A stretch of 64,000 bases of DNA from Bombyx mori. Its lineage: Eukaryota; Arthropoda; Insecta; Lepidoptera; Bombycidae. The position numbers and the translations under genes were made by a program. Location of the stretch: NCBI RefSeq assembly GCF_030269925.1, contig NC_085112.1, forward strand, positions 14,571,501 to 14,635,500. Reading direction: 5' to 3'. The notes under the pieces are model-generated. The model did not search any database. It was given only the letters and a program-made list of their open reading frames with translations, and was not told where the DNA came from. Positions 63,019-64,000 of the stretch are shown here, in pieces (position 1 is the stretch's first letter; the number at the start of each line of letters is the position of its first letter).

Positions 63019-64000
63019 TATAACACAAAGTCTCGCGCAGTTAACGAACGAATTATTATTAATTTATGAGCCTTTCATTCTCGTGACCAAGAACACCTAT
63101 GGTTGCTTCGGGAAGTGACTGTACCGTCACAGTGGATAAAACTTAGACGGATCACACTCGGGCGGTTGGCGGCGCATTTTAGGGACAGTGCTGCGTCCCC
63201 CCTCCGTATGCTTGTTTGAGAACCATATGACATATAAGCTGCATCTTGGGAAAGAGCAACCAAATAACCGTACTGACTAAGCCAGATATCTCGAGGGCAT
63301 TAGTTGGTGGCATCGTCTCGAAGGGCTTTGAATCTCAGCAAGCCCCATGGATGTGGCGCCGAAGAATACCAGTTTGATATCCAACGAGGACACGGTCATG
63401 GTTGGAGAACATCTGTTCCATGTGATGAAACACGTCGCCTTCCTCTGTGGCTGAAATACGGGTCGTTGACCAACTGTGGGGCTTTAGCCGGTTTAACTGA
63501 GACAAAACCACGTCTTCCACCCACGACGGGTAATCGGATATCCAGAAATTTCCTCCTATCCCGAAAAAGGAAAACTTTAACTCTCCGACACCCTAAGATC
63601 CACTTAGAGTACAAAACAAAATAATATGAACTAGCCCCTCCACTGGAATCATAACGTTGCGAAGCCTATCGTATCTTATTACATCATATACTCAATGTTC
63701 CATTTTCATTTTCTACTCTCAAAAATATTTTCTTTTATTTTCCTAACATTATCATTACATTCATAATAACCTTATATTTCTCTGTTTCATTCACTCTGCA
63801 TTAACTTTTATAACGCTGGAATTCAGATCGTATTACTATTAGCTGAAGTAAAAGGCCGAAGCCTTGGGATATTTTGTGAGAATATGAGCAAGATGTTACT
63901 TTCGCATCGCATAGATGTTGAATTATATCGAATTATGTCATAAAAATGTATGAGATTTATCGCTTTATTGTTATAGTTTGGCAAGGCTGTGAATTACGGG
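63019..64000. other. No supported gene
   Basis: 63080-63600 is more GC-rich and has overlapping ~60-106-codon frames on both strands (for example from about 63304 plus). I recognise no domain in any of them; they may be LINE 3' debris. The last 400 bp are AT-rich and featureless. Confidence 0.35.

Noticed and set aside
63304..63624. 106-codon frame near the right end as a gene
   Set aside because: No recognisable domain, overlapping frames on both strands, no promoter or splice support.

Overview
The window is lepidopteran nuclear DNA and most likely comes from the silkworm Bombyx mori or a very close relative. The main reason is that it carries more than fifteen copies of one tRNA-derived SINE that I recognise from memory as Bm1. 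It also carries about a dozen copies of a poly(A) LINE tail (here called BMC1-like), plus Jockey, R1, RTE and CR1/L2-group LINEs, Helitron-type elements with TC...CTAG ends, and a DD37D mariner. I could run no database search, so family names rest on motifs and memory.

Almost all of the window is transposable-element sequence in an AT-rich background. From 1 to 20 kb there is the 5' part of a Jockey-clade ORF2 running off the left edge, then Bm1 and BMC1-like copies, small Helitrons, decayed LINE pieces, an R1-like deletion derivative inside a second SINE, and a long fold-back MITE. The only credible host gene is at 21.45-22.78 kb: a TATA/Inr promoter, a signal-peptide exon, a 772-bp intron holding a Helitron, and a second exon in matching phase, giving a 184-residue secreted lysine-rich protein of unknown function. 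At 25.3-30.8 kb an older CR1/L2-type LINE on the minus strand is split by a younger plus-strand copy. The younger copy has an intact endonuclease/reverse transcriptase and a UUUAAAU heptamer directly before the ORF1 stop, which is a candidate -1 frameshift site.

From 31 to 42 kb there are more fragments, a 340-bp tandem duplication (32.8-33.5 kb), and an R1-like LINE inserted in a Bm1 SINE with a 15-bp target duplication. At 42.54-47.83 kb lies a full-length, apparently intact Jockey-clade LINE with an 11-bp target duplication. Its 5'UTR has two 112-bp tandem monomers followed by a series of UUUC-loop hairpins, then ORF1 (three CCHC knuckles) and ORF2 (endonuclease plus reverse transcriptase). 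From 48 to 64 kb there are further Bm1, BMC1-like, Helitron and RTE-like insertions, a frameshifted Jockey-like ORF1, and a mariner of the maT type disabled by one nonsense codon.

The most informative material is mechanistic: the shared 3' tail of the SINE and LINE, fold-back inversions at two LINE 5' junctions, the structured 5'UTR, and the candidate frameshift site. No tRNA, rRNA or CRISPR array was found; the tRNA-like sequences are SINE heads.
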